Positions 10,217 to 22,027 are shown, numbered from the stretch's first letter. The stretch: DNA of 64,000 nt from Mycolicibacterium madagascariense (GCF_010729665.1 NZ_AP022610.1:5146001-5210000); one strand, 5' to 3'. Numbers and translations: made by a program. The notes: generated by a model not told the origin, from the letters alone.

Positions 10217-11191
10217 ATGAGCACTCCACCCCGCAGTCGCACCGTCCTTCGAGTCGGACCGCTCAAGGACTCGCTGGAACGCACCCTCGCCGAGGACTAC
10301 GGCGCCTACGTCCTGCCCTCCGAGCCCGCCGAGCGCGAGGCGTTCCTGGCGTCGCACGGCGCCGAGATCACCGCGGCCGTCACGTCGGGACGCACCGGGG
10401 TCGACGCCGCCCTGCTGTCCGCGCTGCCGAATCTCGGGGCGATCGTGAACTTCGGGGTGGGCTACGACACCACCGACGTCGACGCCGCCGCGGCGAGGGG
10501 GGTCGGCGTCAGCAACACCCCCGACGTGTTGACCGACTGCGTGGCCGACACCGCGGTGGGACTGCTGATCGACGTGATGCGCGGATTCTCGGCCGCCGAC
10601 CGCTACGTCCGCGCCGGGCGCTGGGTCACCGACGGCGACTATCCACTAACCCACCGGGTGAGCGGCAGGCGTGTCGGCATCATCGGGCTCGGCCGCATCG
10701 GATCGGCGATTGCCAAGCGGCTCAACGCCTTTGGCTGCGTCATCTCCTACCACAACCGCCACCGCAAGCCCGACGCGCCGTATGAGTACGCCGAGTCGCC
10801 CGTCGAGCTGGCCCGCGGCGTCGACGTCCTGGTGATCGCGGCCGCCGGCGGCAGCGGCACCGAGCACCTGGTCGACGCCGACGTCATCGCCGCACTCGGC
10901 CCGTCGGGCTACCTCGTCAACATCGCCCGCGGCAGCGTCGTCGACCAGGCCGCGCTGATCGACGCCCTGTCCGACGGCAGACTGGCCGGGGCCGGGCTCG
11001 ACGTGTTCGCCGACGAGCCCCACGTGCCCGCCGAATTGATCGCGATGGACCACGTGGTGCTGCTACCGCACGTGGGGAGCGCCACGGTCGAGACGCGGGC
11101 GGCCATGGAGGAGCTGACGCTGCGCAACCTCGACGAATTCCTCGCCACGGGACGCCTGGTGACGCCCGTCGTGCCGCCCGGCTCGCCGTGA
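10217..11191 (+). CDS. D-isomer-specific 2-hydroxyacid dehydrogenase
   Basis: NAD(P)H-dependent oxidoreductase, 324 residues, probably acting on a 2-oxoacid such as glyoxylate or hydroxypyruvate. The substrate domain contains NFGVGYDTTDVDAAAARGV; the Rossmann domain starts with GIIGLGRIGSAIAKRL near residue 155. Catalytic residues are Arg in VNIARGSVVD, Glu in DVFADEPHVP and His in LLPHVGSAT. The short N-terminal domain and GRIGSAIA loop resemble GhrB/hydroxypyruvate reductases rather than SerA, which carries a C-terminal regulatory domain missing here. Its place near allantoicase makes a glyoxylate reductase role attractive, but that is inference. Confidence 0.85.
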   Translation: MSTPPRSRTVLRVGPLKDSLERTLAEDYGAYVLPSEPAEREAFLASHGAEITAAVTSGRTGVDAALLSALPNLGAIVNFGVGYDTTDVDAAAARGVGVSNTPDVLTDCVADTAVGLLIDVMRGFSAADRYVRAGRWVTDGDYPLTHRVSGRRVGIIGLGRIGSAIAKRLNAFGCVISYHNRHRKPDAPYEYAESPVELARGVDVLVIAAAGGSGTEHLVDADVIAALGPSGYLVNIARGSVVDQAALIDALSDGRLAGAGLDVFADEPHVPAELIAMDHVVLLPHVGSATVETRAAMEELTLRNLDEFLATGRLVTPVVPPGSP

Positions 11192-11198
11192 CGTCCAG

Positions 11199-11603
11199 CT
11201 AGGCCGTCTTCCTCCCGCGCAGCGCCAACCGCGCCAGCACGTCGTACCCCAGCCCGCGCAGGTCCACCCGACCCGGGCCCGAGATCAGGGTCACCCCGTC
11301 GGCGACCCCCGCCGCACCGATGTCGGCGATCAACCCGGTCAGCCCGTCGACGGTGCCCGCATACCGCAGCGTGCCGTCGTCGATCGCGGCGAGGTCGCGC
11401 ACGGAGTGGAAGTCGGGCGCCACCGCGACCGTGACGTCGAGGATCACCTCGGCGTCGGGCCGCTCGGAGCGAATCCGGTGGCGCCCGCGCTGGGCGCGCT
11501 GCAGGTCCGGGGCCACCAGGCGCACCGCATCACCGCCGGCGTCACCCCCGGAGGTCAGTTCACTCCAGTCGCCGTCAGCGCCGTCCACCACGAATAGCCG
11601 CAC
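11199..11603 (-). CDS. Orphan luciferase-like C-terminal fragment, hypothetical
   Basis: 134-residue protein with no certain function. The sequence (a DLQRAQ region, then VRDLAAIDDGTLRYAGTVDGLTGLIADIGAAGVADGVTLISG, shown only in outline) resembles the C-terminal third of FMN/F420 luciferase-like monooxygenases, where a GT-x-(D/E)-x(3)-L-x(3)-I helix and an AGVDG-type strand close the barrel. The N-terminal flavin-binding portion is missing. It may be a gene remnant or a free-standing small protein. GTG 11603 (VRLFVVDG) is the probable start; an in-frame ATG at 11648 gives 15 more residues. Convergent with the hydroxyacid dehydrogenase (7 nt apart) and divergent from the large synthetase. Confidence 0.5.
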   Translation of the reverse strand: MRLFVVDGADGDWSELTSGGDAGGDAVRLVAPDLQRAQRGRHRIRSERPDAEVILDVTVAVAPDFHSVRDLAAIDDGTLRYAGTVDGLTGLIADIGAAGVADGVTLISGPGRVDLRGLGYDVLARLALRGRKTA

Positions 11604-11722
11604 GCCGGGGACGGTACGCGCGCCGACGCCGACCCGCGATGGTTGCAATCACGCGGAATCCAGGGCGATGAACCCCGTGCGGCGCTGCCGGGCGGCCGAT
11701 GCCGGGTTAGTAGTTTGTAGTC

Positions 11723-14700
11723 GTGACGACGGACCCACGCCCGGACATTCCCGCGCAGTACCTGTCGTCGCCGTCCGCGCCACCAGCGCGCACGCTGATC
11801 GACGTCCTGCAGGCCACCGCTGCGCGCTACCCCGACGCCCCCGCCCTCGACGACGGCGAGGTGCAGCTGACCTACGCCGAGCTGATCGCCGACATCGACG
11901 AGAGCGTGGCGTGGCTGGCCGCCCGCGGCATCGGCCGCGGCGACCGCATCGGCATCCGGATGCCGTCGGGCAGCTACGCCCTCTACGTCGCGATCCTGGC
12001 GGCGCTCGCCGTCGGCGCGGCCTACGTCCCGGTGGACGCCGACGACCCGCAGGAGCGCGCCGACCTGGTGTTCGGCGAGGCCCAGGTCGTGGCGATCATC
12101 ACCGAGCTCGGGCTCGTCCGCGGGCCCGGTTCGTCGCGCGGCTGGCGCGCGGGGCCGCCGATGATCCGCGACGACGCGTGGATCATCTTCACCTCGGGGT
12201 CCACCGGCACGCCGAAGGGCGTGGCGGTGACCCATCGCAACGCGGCCGCCTTCGTCGACGCCGAGGCTCAGATCTTCTTGCAGGACAACCCGATTGGGCC
12301 CGGCGACCGAGTCCTCGCCGGGCTGTCGGTGGCGTTCGACGCGTCGTGTGAGGAGATGTGGCTGGCATGGCGCCACGGCGCCTGCCTGGTGCCCGCTCCG
12401 CGCTCGCTGGTGCGCAGCGGCATGGATCTGGGCCCGTGGCTGGTGTCGCGCGACATCACGGTGGTCTCGACGGTGCCGACGCTCGCGGCGCTGTGGCCCG
12501 CCGAGGCGCTCGAAGCGGTGCGGCTCTTGATCTTTGGCGGAGAGGCCTGCCCGCCCGAGCTCGCCGAGCGACTCGCCGTCGAGGGTCGCGAAGTCTGGAA
12601 CACCTACGGACCCACCGAGGCCACCGTCGTGGCGTGCCTGGCCCGGCTGCGCGGGGGGCCGGTCAGCATCGGCCTGCCGCTGCCCGGGTGGGACCTCGCC
12701 GTGGTCGACAAGGAGGGCCACCCGGTGCCGGTGGGCGACGTCGGCGAGCTGGTGATCGGCGGCGTCGGGCTGGCCCGCTACCTCGACGCGGACAAGGACG
12801 CCGAGAAGTACGCGCCGATGCCGACCTTGGGCTGGTCGCGGGCCTACCGCAGCGGCGACCTCGTCCGGCTGGAGCGCGACGGGCTGTACTTCCAGGGCCG
12901 CGCCGACGATCAGGTGAAGGTCGGCGGCAGGCGCATCGAGCTCGGCGAGGTCGACTCGGCGCTCGTCCACCTGCCCGGCGTCAGCGGCGGCGCGGCGGCC
13001 GTGCGCCGGACCGCCAGCGGCACCCCCCTGCTGGTCGGATACGTCGCGAGCGCCGACCCCGACTTCGACCTCGCCGCGGCCCGCAAGCATCTCGCCGAGT
13101 CCCTGCCCGCCGCGCTGGTGCCGCGGTTGGTGCTGCTCGACGAGCTGCCGACGCGGACGTCGGGCAAGGTCGACCGCGACGCGCTGCCATGGCCCCTGCC
13201 GGACTCCGCCACCGAGGACGGTCCCGAGCTGGGCGGCACCACGGGGTGGCTGGCCGGTCTCTGGCGCGACGTCCTCGCCACCCCGGTCGGTGGGCCCGAG
13301 GAGGACTTCTTCGCCCTTGGCGGCGGTTCGCTGTCGGCGGCGCAGCTGGTGGCCGCGCTGCGGACCCGCTACCCCGAGGTGACGGTCGCCGACCTGTACG
13401 ACCATCCCCGCCTCGGCTCGCTGGCCGGCTACCTCGACGAGCTCGACCCACCACCGGCCGTCGAGCCCAGGACCGTCGCCCCGGTGTCCCGGTTGACCGG
13501 GCTGGCGCAAACCCTCGCGTCCGTCCCGTTGGCCACGCTGGCGGGCATGCAGTGGGTGGTCTGGCTGGCGCTGCTGAACTACCTGGCGGCGGGGATCGTG
13601 CCGTGGGCCGTCCCGGTGAACGGATGGCTGCTGCTCGCCGGGTTCGTCCTGTTCGTCTCCCCGCTGGGCCGCATGGCCATCGCGGTGTTCGGCGCCCGCA
13701 TCCTCGTCGGCAATCTCCAGCCGGGCACGTACCGGCGTGGCGGAGGCGTGCACCTGCGGGTGTGGCTCGCCGAGCGCCTCGGGGAGGCCAGCGGGGCCGA
13801 AAACCTCGCTGGCGCACCATGGTTGGTCTACTACGCCCGCGCGCTGGGCAACCGCGTCGGCAAGGGCGTGGATCTGCACTCGGCACCGCCCGTGACGGGC
13901 ATGCTGACGCTGGGACACCGCTGCTCGATCGAACCGGAGGTCGACCTCACCGGGCACTGGATCGACGGCGACCTCTTCCACGTCGGTGAGATCACCGTCG
14001 GCAACGACGCCACCATCGGCGCGCGGACCACGCTGCTGCCCGGCTCCTCGGTCGGCAAGAACGCCGACGTCGCGCCGGGCTCGGGTGTGGTGGGCAAGGT
14101 CAAGGCGGGCCAGTACTGGAAGGGCTCGCCCGCCGTGAAGTCCGGCAAGGCCAGGCACCCGTGGCCCGACGAGCGGCCGGCCCGCGCCTCGGTCTGGGTG
14201 GCGATGTACGGCCTGACGTCCATCGCGCTCGGAGCGGTGCCGCTGGTCGCCCTCGGCGCCGGGCTCGCCGTCCTCGGGCTGGCGGTCCGCGGCACCGCCA
14301 CGCTGGGCGGTGCGGTCGGGCCGGCGCTCGCCTGGACGCCGGTCGCGACCCTCGTCGCCGCGGTCGTCTACGCGGTGCTGACGGTCTTGGGGGTGCGCGC
14401 GCTGTCACTGGGACTGCGCGAGGGCTACCACCCGGTCCGCAGCCGGGTGGGCTGGCAGCTGTGGGCGACCGAACGGCTCATGGACGCCGCCCGCAACTAT
14501 CTGTTCCCGATCTACGCCAGCCTGCTGACCCCGGCCTGGCTGCGGCTGCTGGGGGCGCGGGTCGGTGCGGGCACCGAGATCTCGACGGCGTTGCTGACGC
14601 CCAAGTTCACCGTCGTCGAGGACGGCGCGTTCCTCGCCGACGACACCATGGTCGCGTCCTACGAGCTGGGTGGCGGCTGGATCCACGTCGCCACCGCGAC

Positions 14701-15622
14701 CGTCGGCAAGCGGGCGTTCCTCGGCAACTCGGGGATCACCCAGCCGGGCCGGCGCGTCCCCGACGACGGTCTCGTCGCGGTGCTCAGCGCCACGCCGCAC
14801 AAGGCCAAGGCGGGCTCGTCGTGGCTGGGCAGTCCGCCGATCCGGCTGCGCAGGCAACCGACTGCGGCCGACGCGCTGCGCACGTTCCATCCGTCGCGCC
14901 AGCTGAAGGTCAAGCGCGGTCTCGTCGAGACGTGCCGACTGCTGCCGCTCATCATCACGTTCGCGATCGGGGTCGGCGTGCTGGCGAGCTTGGAGGCGCT
15001 GGCACGCGAACTCGGCTGGCTGGGCGCGTCGCTGCTCGGCGGCCTGGTGCTGTTGGCCGCCGGCGCGGTCGCGGGCACGGTCGCCGTCATCGCGAAGTGG
15101 CTATGGGTGGGGCGCATCCGCGCGGTGGAGCATCCGCTGTGGTCGTCGTTCGTCTGGCGCAACGAGGTGTCGGACACCTTCGTGGAAACCGTTGCGGCCC
15201 CGTGGTTTGCGCGCGCCGCGAGCGGAACCCCGGTGATGAACCTGTGGCTGCGGGCGCTCGGCGCGAGGATCGGACGCGGCGTCTGGTGCGAGACCTACTG
15301 GCTACCCGAGGCCGACCTCGTCACCGTGGGCGCGGGTGCGACGGTGAGCCGCGGCTGCGTCGTGCAGACCCACCTGTTCCACGACCGCATCATGCGGCTG
15401 GACACCGTGACGATCGACGAGGGCGCGACGCTCGGGCCGCACTGCGTGGCGCTGCCCGCCGCCCGCATCGGGGCGGGCGCGACCGTCGGGCCCGCGTCGC
15501 TGGTCATGCGCGGCGACGAGGTGCCCGCATCGTCGCGCTGGCAGGGCAACCCCATCGCACCGTGGGGACCCAAGCGCAAGAAGCGGGCCGGCTCGAACGC
15601 GAAGAACAAGAGCGCTGCGTGA
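11723..15622 (+). CDS. Pls/PosA-type NRPS-like amino-acid ligase with membrane acetyltransferase-like domains
   Basis: 1299-residue single-module membrane protein. The adenylation domain (about residues 20-490) has FTSGSTGTPKG near 155, NTYGPTEATV near 293, YRSGDLV near 375, KVGGRRIELGE near 395 and TSGKVDRDALP near 475. A carrier domain follows, with the phosphopantetheine Ser in DFFALGGGSLS near 536. There is no canonical condensation or thioesterase domain. Instead, six or so hydrophobic segments alternate with three hexapeptide-repeat (left-handed beta-helix) regions near 700-800, 945-1030 and 1165-1270. This is the layout of epsilon-poly-L-lysine synthetase (Pls) and relatives that polymerise an amino acid or join it to a nucleophile. 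A-domain FDASCEE has Glu where the binding-pocket residue 239 falls, compatible with a cationic substrate (inference). GTG 11723 follows TAGTTT (11711-11716) by 6 nt: probably leaderless. Overlaps the M1 peptidase by 4 nt. Confidence 0.88.
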   Translation: MTTDPRPDIPAQYLSSPSAPPARTLIDVLQATAARYPDAPALDDGEVQLTYAELIADIDESVAWLAARGIGRGDRIGIRMPSGSYALYVAILAALAVGAAYVPVDADDPQERADLVFGEAQVVAIITELGLVRGPGSSRGWRAGPPMIRDDAWIIFTSGSTGTPKGVAVTHRNAAAFVDAEAQIFLQDNPIGPGDRVLAGLSVAFDASCEEMWLAWRHGACLVPAPRSLVRSGMDLGPWLVSRDITVVSTVPTLAALWPAEALEAVRLLIFGGEACPPELAERLAVEGREVWNTYGPTEATVVACLARLRGGPVSIGLPLPGWDLAVVDKEGHPVPVGDVGELVIGGVGLARYLDADKDAEKYAPMPTLGWSRAYRSGDLVRLERDGLYFQGRADDQVKVGGRRIELGEVDSALVHLPGVSGGAAAVRRTASGTPLLVGYVASADPDFDLAAARKHLAESLPAALVPRLVLLDELPTRTSGKVDRDALPWPLPDSATEDGPELGGTTGWLAGLWRDVLATPVGGPEEDFFALGGGSLSAAQLVAALRTRYPEVTVADLYDHPRLGSLAGYLDELDPPPAVEPRTVAPVSRLTGLAQTLASVPLATLAGMQWVVWLALLNYLAAGIVPWAVPVNGWLLLAGFVLFVSPLGRMAIAVFGARILVGNLQPGTYRRGGGVHLRVWLAERLGEASGAENLAGAPWLVYYARALGNRVGKGVDLHSAPPVTGMLTLGHRCSIEPEVDLTGHWIDGDLFHVGEITVGNDATIGARTTLLPGSSVGKNADVAPGSGVVGKVKAGQYWKGSPAVKSGKARHPWPDERPARASVWVAMYGLTSIALGAVPLVALGAGLAVLGLAVRGTATLGGAVGPALAWTPVATLVAAVVYAVLTVLGVRALSLGLREGYHPVRSRVGWQLWATERLMDAARNYLFPIYASLLTPAWLRLLGARVGAGTEISTALLTPKFTVVEDGAFLADDTMVASYELGGGWIHVATATVGKRAFLGNSGITQPGRRVPDDGLVAVLSATPHKAKAGSSWLGSPPIRLRRQPTAADALRTFHPSRQLKVKRGLVETCRLLPLIITFAIGVGVLASLEALARELGWLGASLLGGLVLLAAGAVAGTVAVIAKWLWVGRIRAVEHPLWSSFVWRNEVSDTFVETVAAPWFARAASGTPVMNLWLRALGARIGRGVWCETYWLPEADLVTVGAGATVSRGCVVQTHLFHDRIMRLDTVTIDEGATLGPHCVALPAARIGAGATVGPASLVMRGDEVPASSRWQGNPIAPWGPKRKKRAGSNAKNKSAA

Positions 15623-16935
15623 GCCGGGATTCGAAGCGACCGGTCATCGACCCCTACCTCCCCGGCAACGGCAACTTCGGCTACCGGGTGTCGCGCTACG
15701 AACTCGACCTCGAGTACAAGGTGAACATCAACCGGCTGGCGGGGACCGCGACCATCACCGCGGTGACGCTGGCGTCGCTCTCGACGTTCAGCCTCGACCT
15801 GTCCGACGCGCTCGCGGTGTCCAAGGTGTCGGTCAACGGCCGCAGGCCCGCCCACTTCGCCCGCAGCAAGGGCAAACTCGACGTCACGCTGTCCGCGGCG
15901 CTGCCTGCCGGGGCGGCGCTGACGATCACCGTGCGCTACGCGGGCACCCCGAGGCCCATCCGGTCGCTGTGGGGTGACGTCGGCTTCGAGGAGCTCACCA
16001 GCGGCGCCCTCGTCGCGGGCCAGCCCAACGGCGCCGCCTCGTGGTTTCCGTGCGACGACCATCCCAGCAGCAAGGCGAGCTACCGCATCGCGATCGCCAC
16101 CGAGAACCCCTACTACGCGCTGGCCAACGGCGAGCTGGTGTCGCGCCGCACCAGGGCCGCGATGACGACGTGGACCTACGAGCAGCCCGAGCCCACGTCG
16201 ACCTACCTCGTCACGCTGCAGATCGGCGAATACCAGCAACACCGGTTGACGAAGTCGCCGGTCGTCATGAATGCCGTTCTGCCCCAACGACTCCGGCAGA
16301 ACTTCGATCACGACTTCGGGCGCCAGCCGCAGATGATGAAGCTGTTCGTCAAACTGTTCGGGCCCTACCCGCTGTCGAACGGGTACACCGTCGTGGTGAC
16401 CGACGACGATCTCGAGATTCCCCTTGAGGCCCAAGGCATTTCGATCTTCGGAGCGAACCACTGCGGCGGCAACCGCAGCGCCGAACGACTGATCGCGCAC
16501 GAACTCGCGCACCAGTGGTTCGGCAACTCGGTCACCGTGCGGCGCTGGCGCGACATCTGGCTGCACGAGGGGTTCGCCTGCTACGCCGAATGGCTGTGGT
16601 CGGAGGACTCCGGCGGCCGCACCGCCGACGAGTTGGCCAAGCACTACCACCAGCGGCTGAGGCACTCGTCGCAGCACCTGCTGCTGGCCGACCCGGGGCC
16701 GCGCGACATGTTCGACGACCGGGTCTACAAGCGCGGCGCGCTCACCCTGCACGCGCTGCGCCGCACCATCGGCGACGACCGGTTCTTCGACCTGCTGCGG
16801 GACTGGACCGCGCGGCACCGGCACGCGACGGCCGTCACCGACGACTTCACCGGGCTGGCCGCCAACTACGCCGAGGAGTCCCTGCGGCCGCTGTGGCGGG
16901 CCTGGCTGTACTCGACGGACGTCCCCCACCCGTGA
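15619..16935 (+). CDS. M1-family metallopeptidase, short form
   Basis: 438-residue zinc aminopeptidase-family protein lacking the usual large C-terminal helical domain. N-terminal beta-saddle: GYRVSRYELDLEYKVN and the ISSWFPCDDHP-like SWFPCDDHPSSKASY. Zinc site: HELAHQWFGN with His 294 and His 298, and Glu 317 in LHEGFACYAEW (HExxH-x18-E). The exopeptidase GxMEN loop is replaced by PLEAQGISIFG, so aminopeptidase specificity is not assured. Catalytic Tyr may be in DRVYKRGALTLHALR. No signal peptide, so cytoplasmic. The GTG overlaps the TGA of the Pls-like gene (GTGA), so the two are translated together; the peptidase may trim, recycle or detoxify the synthetase product (inference). Confidence 0.88.
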   Translation: MSRDSKRPVIDPYLPGNGNFGYRVSRYELDLEYKVNINRLAGTATITAVTLASLSTFSLDLSDALAVSKVSVNGRRPAHFARSKGKLDVTLSAALPAGAALTITVRYAGTPRPIRSLWGDVGFEELTSGALVAGQPNGAASWFPCDDHPSSKASYRIAIATENPYYALANGELVSRRTRAAMTTWTYEQPEPTSTYLVTLQIGEYQQHRLTKSPVVMNAVLPQRLRQNFDHDFGRQPQMMKLFVKLFGPYPLSNGYTVVVTDDDLEIPLEAQGISIFGANHCGGNRSAERLIAHELAHQWFGNSVTVRRWRDIWLHEGFACYAEWLWSEDSGGRTADELAKHYHQRLRHSSQHLLLADPGPRDMFDDRVYKRGALTLHALRRTIGDDRFFDLLRDWTARHRHATAVTDDFTGLAANYAEESLRPLWRAWLYSTDVPHP

Positions 16936-18182
16936 CCGACGCGTCGACCGTCCCCAGTCAGGGACCGGTCACCCGGGGCAGCGTCGTGCGGGTCGGCGCG
17001 GCCACCGTGGTCAGCGCGCTGTGCGGCTACGCGGTGCTCTACCTGGCCGCCCGCGATCTCGCGCCGGCGGGCTTCTCGGTGTTCGCCGTGTTCTGGGGCG
17101 CCTTCGGGCTGCTGGCCGGGGCATCGAACGGGCTGCTGCAGGAGTCGACGCGCGAGGTCAGGCAGGCACTGCGCGCCCCGACGGCCGACGGCCCGCGCAT
17201 CCACCCGATGTGGGTGGCAGCGCTGGTCGGCGTGCTCGCCGCGGTGGCCGTCACGGCGAGCGCTCCGCTGTGGTCGGGGCACGTCTTTGCCGACGCCCGG
17301 TGGCTCAGCGTCGGCCTGCTCAGCGCGGGCATCGCCGGGTTCTGCATGCACGCCACGCTGCTCGGCGTGCTGGCCGGGGCGAACGGGTGGAGCCAGTACG
17401 GGGCGCTCATCATGGGCGACGCGATCGGCCGGGTGTCCGTCGCGCTGGCCACGTTCCTCGTCGGCTGGCAGCTCGTCGGATACCTGTGGGCGACCGTGGC
17501 GGGGTCCATCGCCTGGCTCGTCGTCCTGCTGGCGTCCCCCACCGCGCGAGCCGCGGTCGCGCTGGCGACGCCGGGCACCATGGTGACGTTCCTGCGCGGA
17601 GCCTCGCACTCCATCGCGGCGGCGGGCGCCAGCGCGATCCTCGTCATGGGCTTCCCGGTGCTCCTCAAGGCCACCTCGGCCGATCTCGGCGCGACGGGCG
17701 GGGTGGTGATCCTCGCGGTGACGCTGACGCGGGCGCCGCTGCTGGTGCCCCTGACCGCGATGCAGGGCAACCTCATCGCCCACTTCGTCGACCAACGCGA
17801 GCGACGGCTGCGATCGCTGATCGCCCCGGTCGCGGCGCTGGCCGTACTCGGTGCGGCGGCCGTGCTCGTCGCGGGACTCGCGGGGCCGTGGTTGCTGCGC
17901 ACCGCGTTCGGACCCGAGTACCAGGCCGGTGGCGCGCTGCTGGCCTGGTTCACGTTCGCCGCGGTGGCGATCGCGCTGCTGACGCTGACCGGTGCCGCCG
18001 CCGTCGCCGCGGCCCGACACCGCGCGTACGCGGCGGGCTGGGTCATCGCGACGGCGGCGTCGGTGTTGCTGCTTCTGCTGCCGCTACCCCTGGAGACCAG
18101 GACCGTGGTGGCGCTGCTGTGCGGCCCGCTCGTCGGAATCGCCGTCCACGTGGTGGCGCTGGCCCGGGCGCCCGGGGCGTGA
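16932..18182 (+). CDS. Polytopic membrane protein, polysaccharide flippase-like (Rv3630 type)
   Basis: 416 residues, almost entirely hydrophobic, with about 12 predicted membrane helices (for example [64 protein letters not shown]). The pattern fits MOP-superfamily exporters of lipid-linked sugars (Wzx/MurJ relatives), but no residue-level signature proves transport. GTG 16932 overlaps the M1 peptidase stop by 4 nt. It sits just before a polyprenyl-phosphate sugar synthase, its activator and an epimerase, so moving a polyprenyl-phosphate sugar across the plasma membrane is a reasonable guess. In M. tuberculosis the equivalent gene also precedes Rv3631. Confidence 0.8.
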   Translation: MTDASTVPSQGPVTRGSVVRVGAATVVSALCGYAVLYLAARDLAPAGFSVFAVFWGAFGLLAGASNGLLQESTREVRQALRAPTADGPRIHPMWVAALVGVLAAVAVTASAPLWSGHVFADARWLSVGLLSAGIAGFCMHATLLGVLAGANGWSQYGALIMGDAIGRVSVALATFLVGWQLVGYLWATVAGSIAWLVVLLASPTARAAVALATPGTMVTFLRGASHSIAAAGASAILVMGFPVLLKATSADLGATGGVVILAVTLTRAPLLVPLTAMQGNLIAHFVDQRERRLRSLIAPVAALAVLGAAAVLVAGLAGPWLLRTAFGPEYQAGGALLAWFTFAAVAIALLTLTGAAAVAAARHRAYAAGWVIATAASVLLLLLPLPLETRTVVALLCGPLVGIAVHVVALARAPGA

Positions 18183-18205
18183 CCGGGTATCTTGTCGGCA
18201 TCGAC

Positions 18206-18901
18206 ATGGGAACCCGCTCCGAGGATGCGTGGATCGTCATCCCCGCCTTCAACGAGGCGACCGTCATCTCCGACGTCGTCGCCGACGTCACGTCCGTGTT
18301 CGCCAACGTCGTCGTCGTCGACGACGGCAGCCGCGACGACACCGCCGACCGCGCGTGGCGCGCCGGCGCCCACGTCGTCCGCCACCCCGTCAATCTGGGC
18401 CAGGGCGCCGCGATCCAGACCGGCGTCGAGTACGCCCGCAGCCGCCCCGGCGCCGCGGTATTCGCGACGTTCGACGCCGACGGGCAGCACCGGGTGCAGG
18501 ACGTCGTCCGAATGATCAAGCGACTGGTGACCGAGGACCTCGACATCGTGGTGGGCACCCGGTTCGCCGAAAGTGCGCCGGTGGGCATGCCCGTCCTGCG
18601 GCGGCTGCTGTTCCCGCTGATCGCCAAGCTCAGCCCCGCCAGTCGCCGACTCGGTCTGACCGACGCGCACAACGGCCTGCGCGTCTTCAACCGCACCGTC
18701 GCCGACGGCCTCAACCTCACGATGAACGGCATGGCCCACGCGAGCGAGATCGTCGCCGAGATCGTCGAACACGGGTGGCGTGTCGCCGAGGAACCCGTCG
18801 AGATCCTCTACACCGACTACTCGATGTCGAAGGGTCAACCGTTGGTCAACGGCGTCAACATCGTCTTCGACGGGTTGCTGCGAAAGAGGATGCGCCGATG
18901 A
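18206..18901 (+). CDS. ppgS: Polyprenyl-phosphate N-acetylgalactosaminyl synthase (PpgS/Rv3631 type), GT2 family
   Basis: 231-residue GT-A glycosyltransferase of the dolichol-phosphate-mannose-synthase type. Motifs: WIVIPAFNEA at the start, VVVVDDGSRDDTAD, NLGQGAAIQTG and the DxD-type FATFDADGQH near residue 95. The M. tuberculosis homologue Rv3631 was reported to transfer GalNAc from UDP-GalNAc to polyprenyl phosphate, supplying the galactosamine substituent of arabinogalactan. ATG 18206 (MGTRSEDAWIV) matches the MGTQTEDVWIV start I recall for that protein; GTG 18179 would add 9 residues. The stop overlaps the DUF2304 gene (ATGA). No membrane helix, so it probably depends on the partner for membrane contact. 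Confidence 0.87.
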   Translation: MGTRSEDAWIVIPAFNEATVISDVVADVTSVFANVVVVDDGSRDDTADRAWRAGAHVVRHPVNLGQGAAIQTGVEYARSRPGAAVFATFDADGQHRVQDVVRMIKRLVTEDLDIVVGTRFAESAPVGMPVLRRLLFPLIAKLSPASRRLGLTDAHNGLRVFNRTVADGLNLTMNGMAHASEIVAEIVEHGWRVAEEPVEILYTDYSMSKGQPLVNGVNIVFDGLLRKRMRR

Positions 18902-19239
18902 ACTGGATTCAGGTCCTGCTGATCCTCGCGATCGTCACGCTGATGGTCTACCTGCTGCGGTCGCGGCGCAGCGCCCAGGCCAAGGCGTGGGTCAAGGTCG
19001 GCTACGTACTGTTCGTCGTCGCCGCCATCTATGCGATCGTGCGGCCCAACGACACCACGGTCGTGGCGAACTGGCTGGGCGTCGCCCGCGGCGCCGACCT
19101 GCTCGAGTACGCCCTGATCGTGGCGTTCCTGTTCACCACCATCAGCACCTACATGCGGTTCAAGGACCTCGAACTGCGGTACGCGCAGCTGGCCCGCGCC
19201 GTCGCCCTCGAGGGCGCCCGCACCCCCGCCGACGACTAG
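18898..19239 (+). CDS. DUF2304 small membrane protein, PpgS partner (Rv3632 type)
   Basis: 113 residues with three hydrophobic helices (WIQVLLILAIVTLMVYLL; VGYVLFVVAAIYAIV; LLEYALIVAFLFTTIST) and a charged C-terminal amphipathic segment FKDLELRYAQLARAVAL. The M. tuberculosis counterpart Rv3632 was reported to enhance PpgS activity, probably by anchoring it at the membrane. The ATG overlaps the ppgS TGA by 4 nt, which couples production of the two proteins. Convergent with galE, 6 nt apart. Confidence 0.88.
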   Translation: MNWIQVLLILAIVTLMVYLLRSRRSAQAKAWVKVGYVLFVVAAIYAIVRPNDTTVVANWLGVARGADLLEYALIVAFLFTTISTYMRFKDLELRYAQLARAVALEGARTPADD

Positions 19240-19245
19240 CGGCCG

Positions 19246-22018
<2,773 letters not shown>

Positions 22019-22027
22019 GCTCGGGCC

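Noticed and set aside
11555..14158. 867-codon minus-strand frame inside the Pls-like gene
   Set aside because: No domain, composition of an antisense shadow; the plus-strand adenylation motifs are clear.
17039..18838. 599-codon minus-strand frame across the flippase and ppgS
   Set aside because: Spans two real genes and encodes no recognisable motif.
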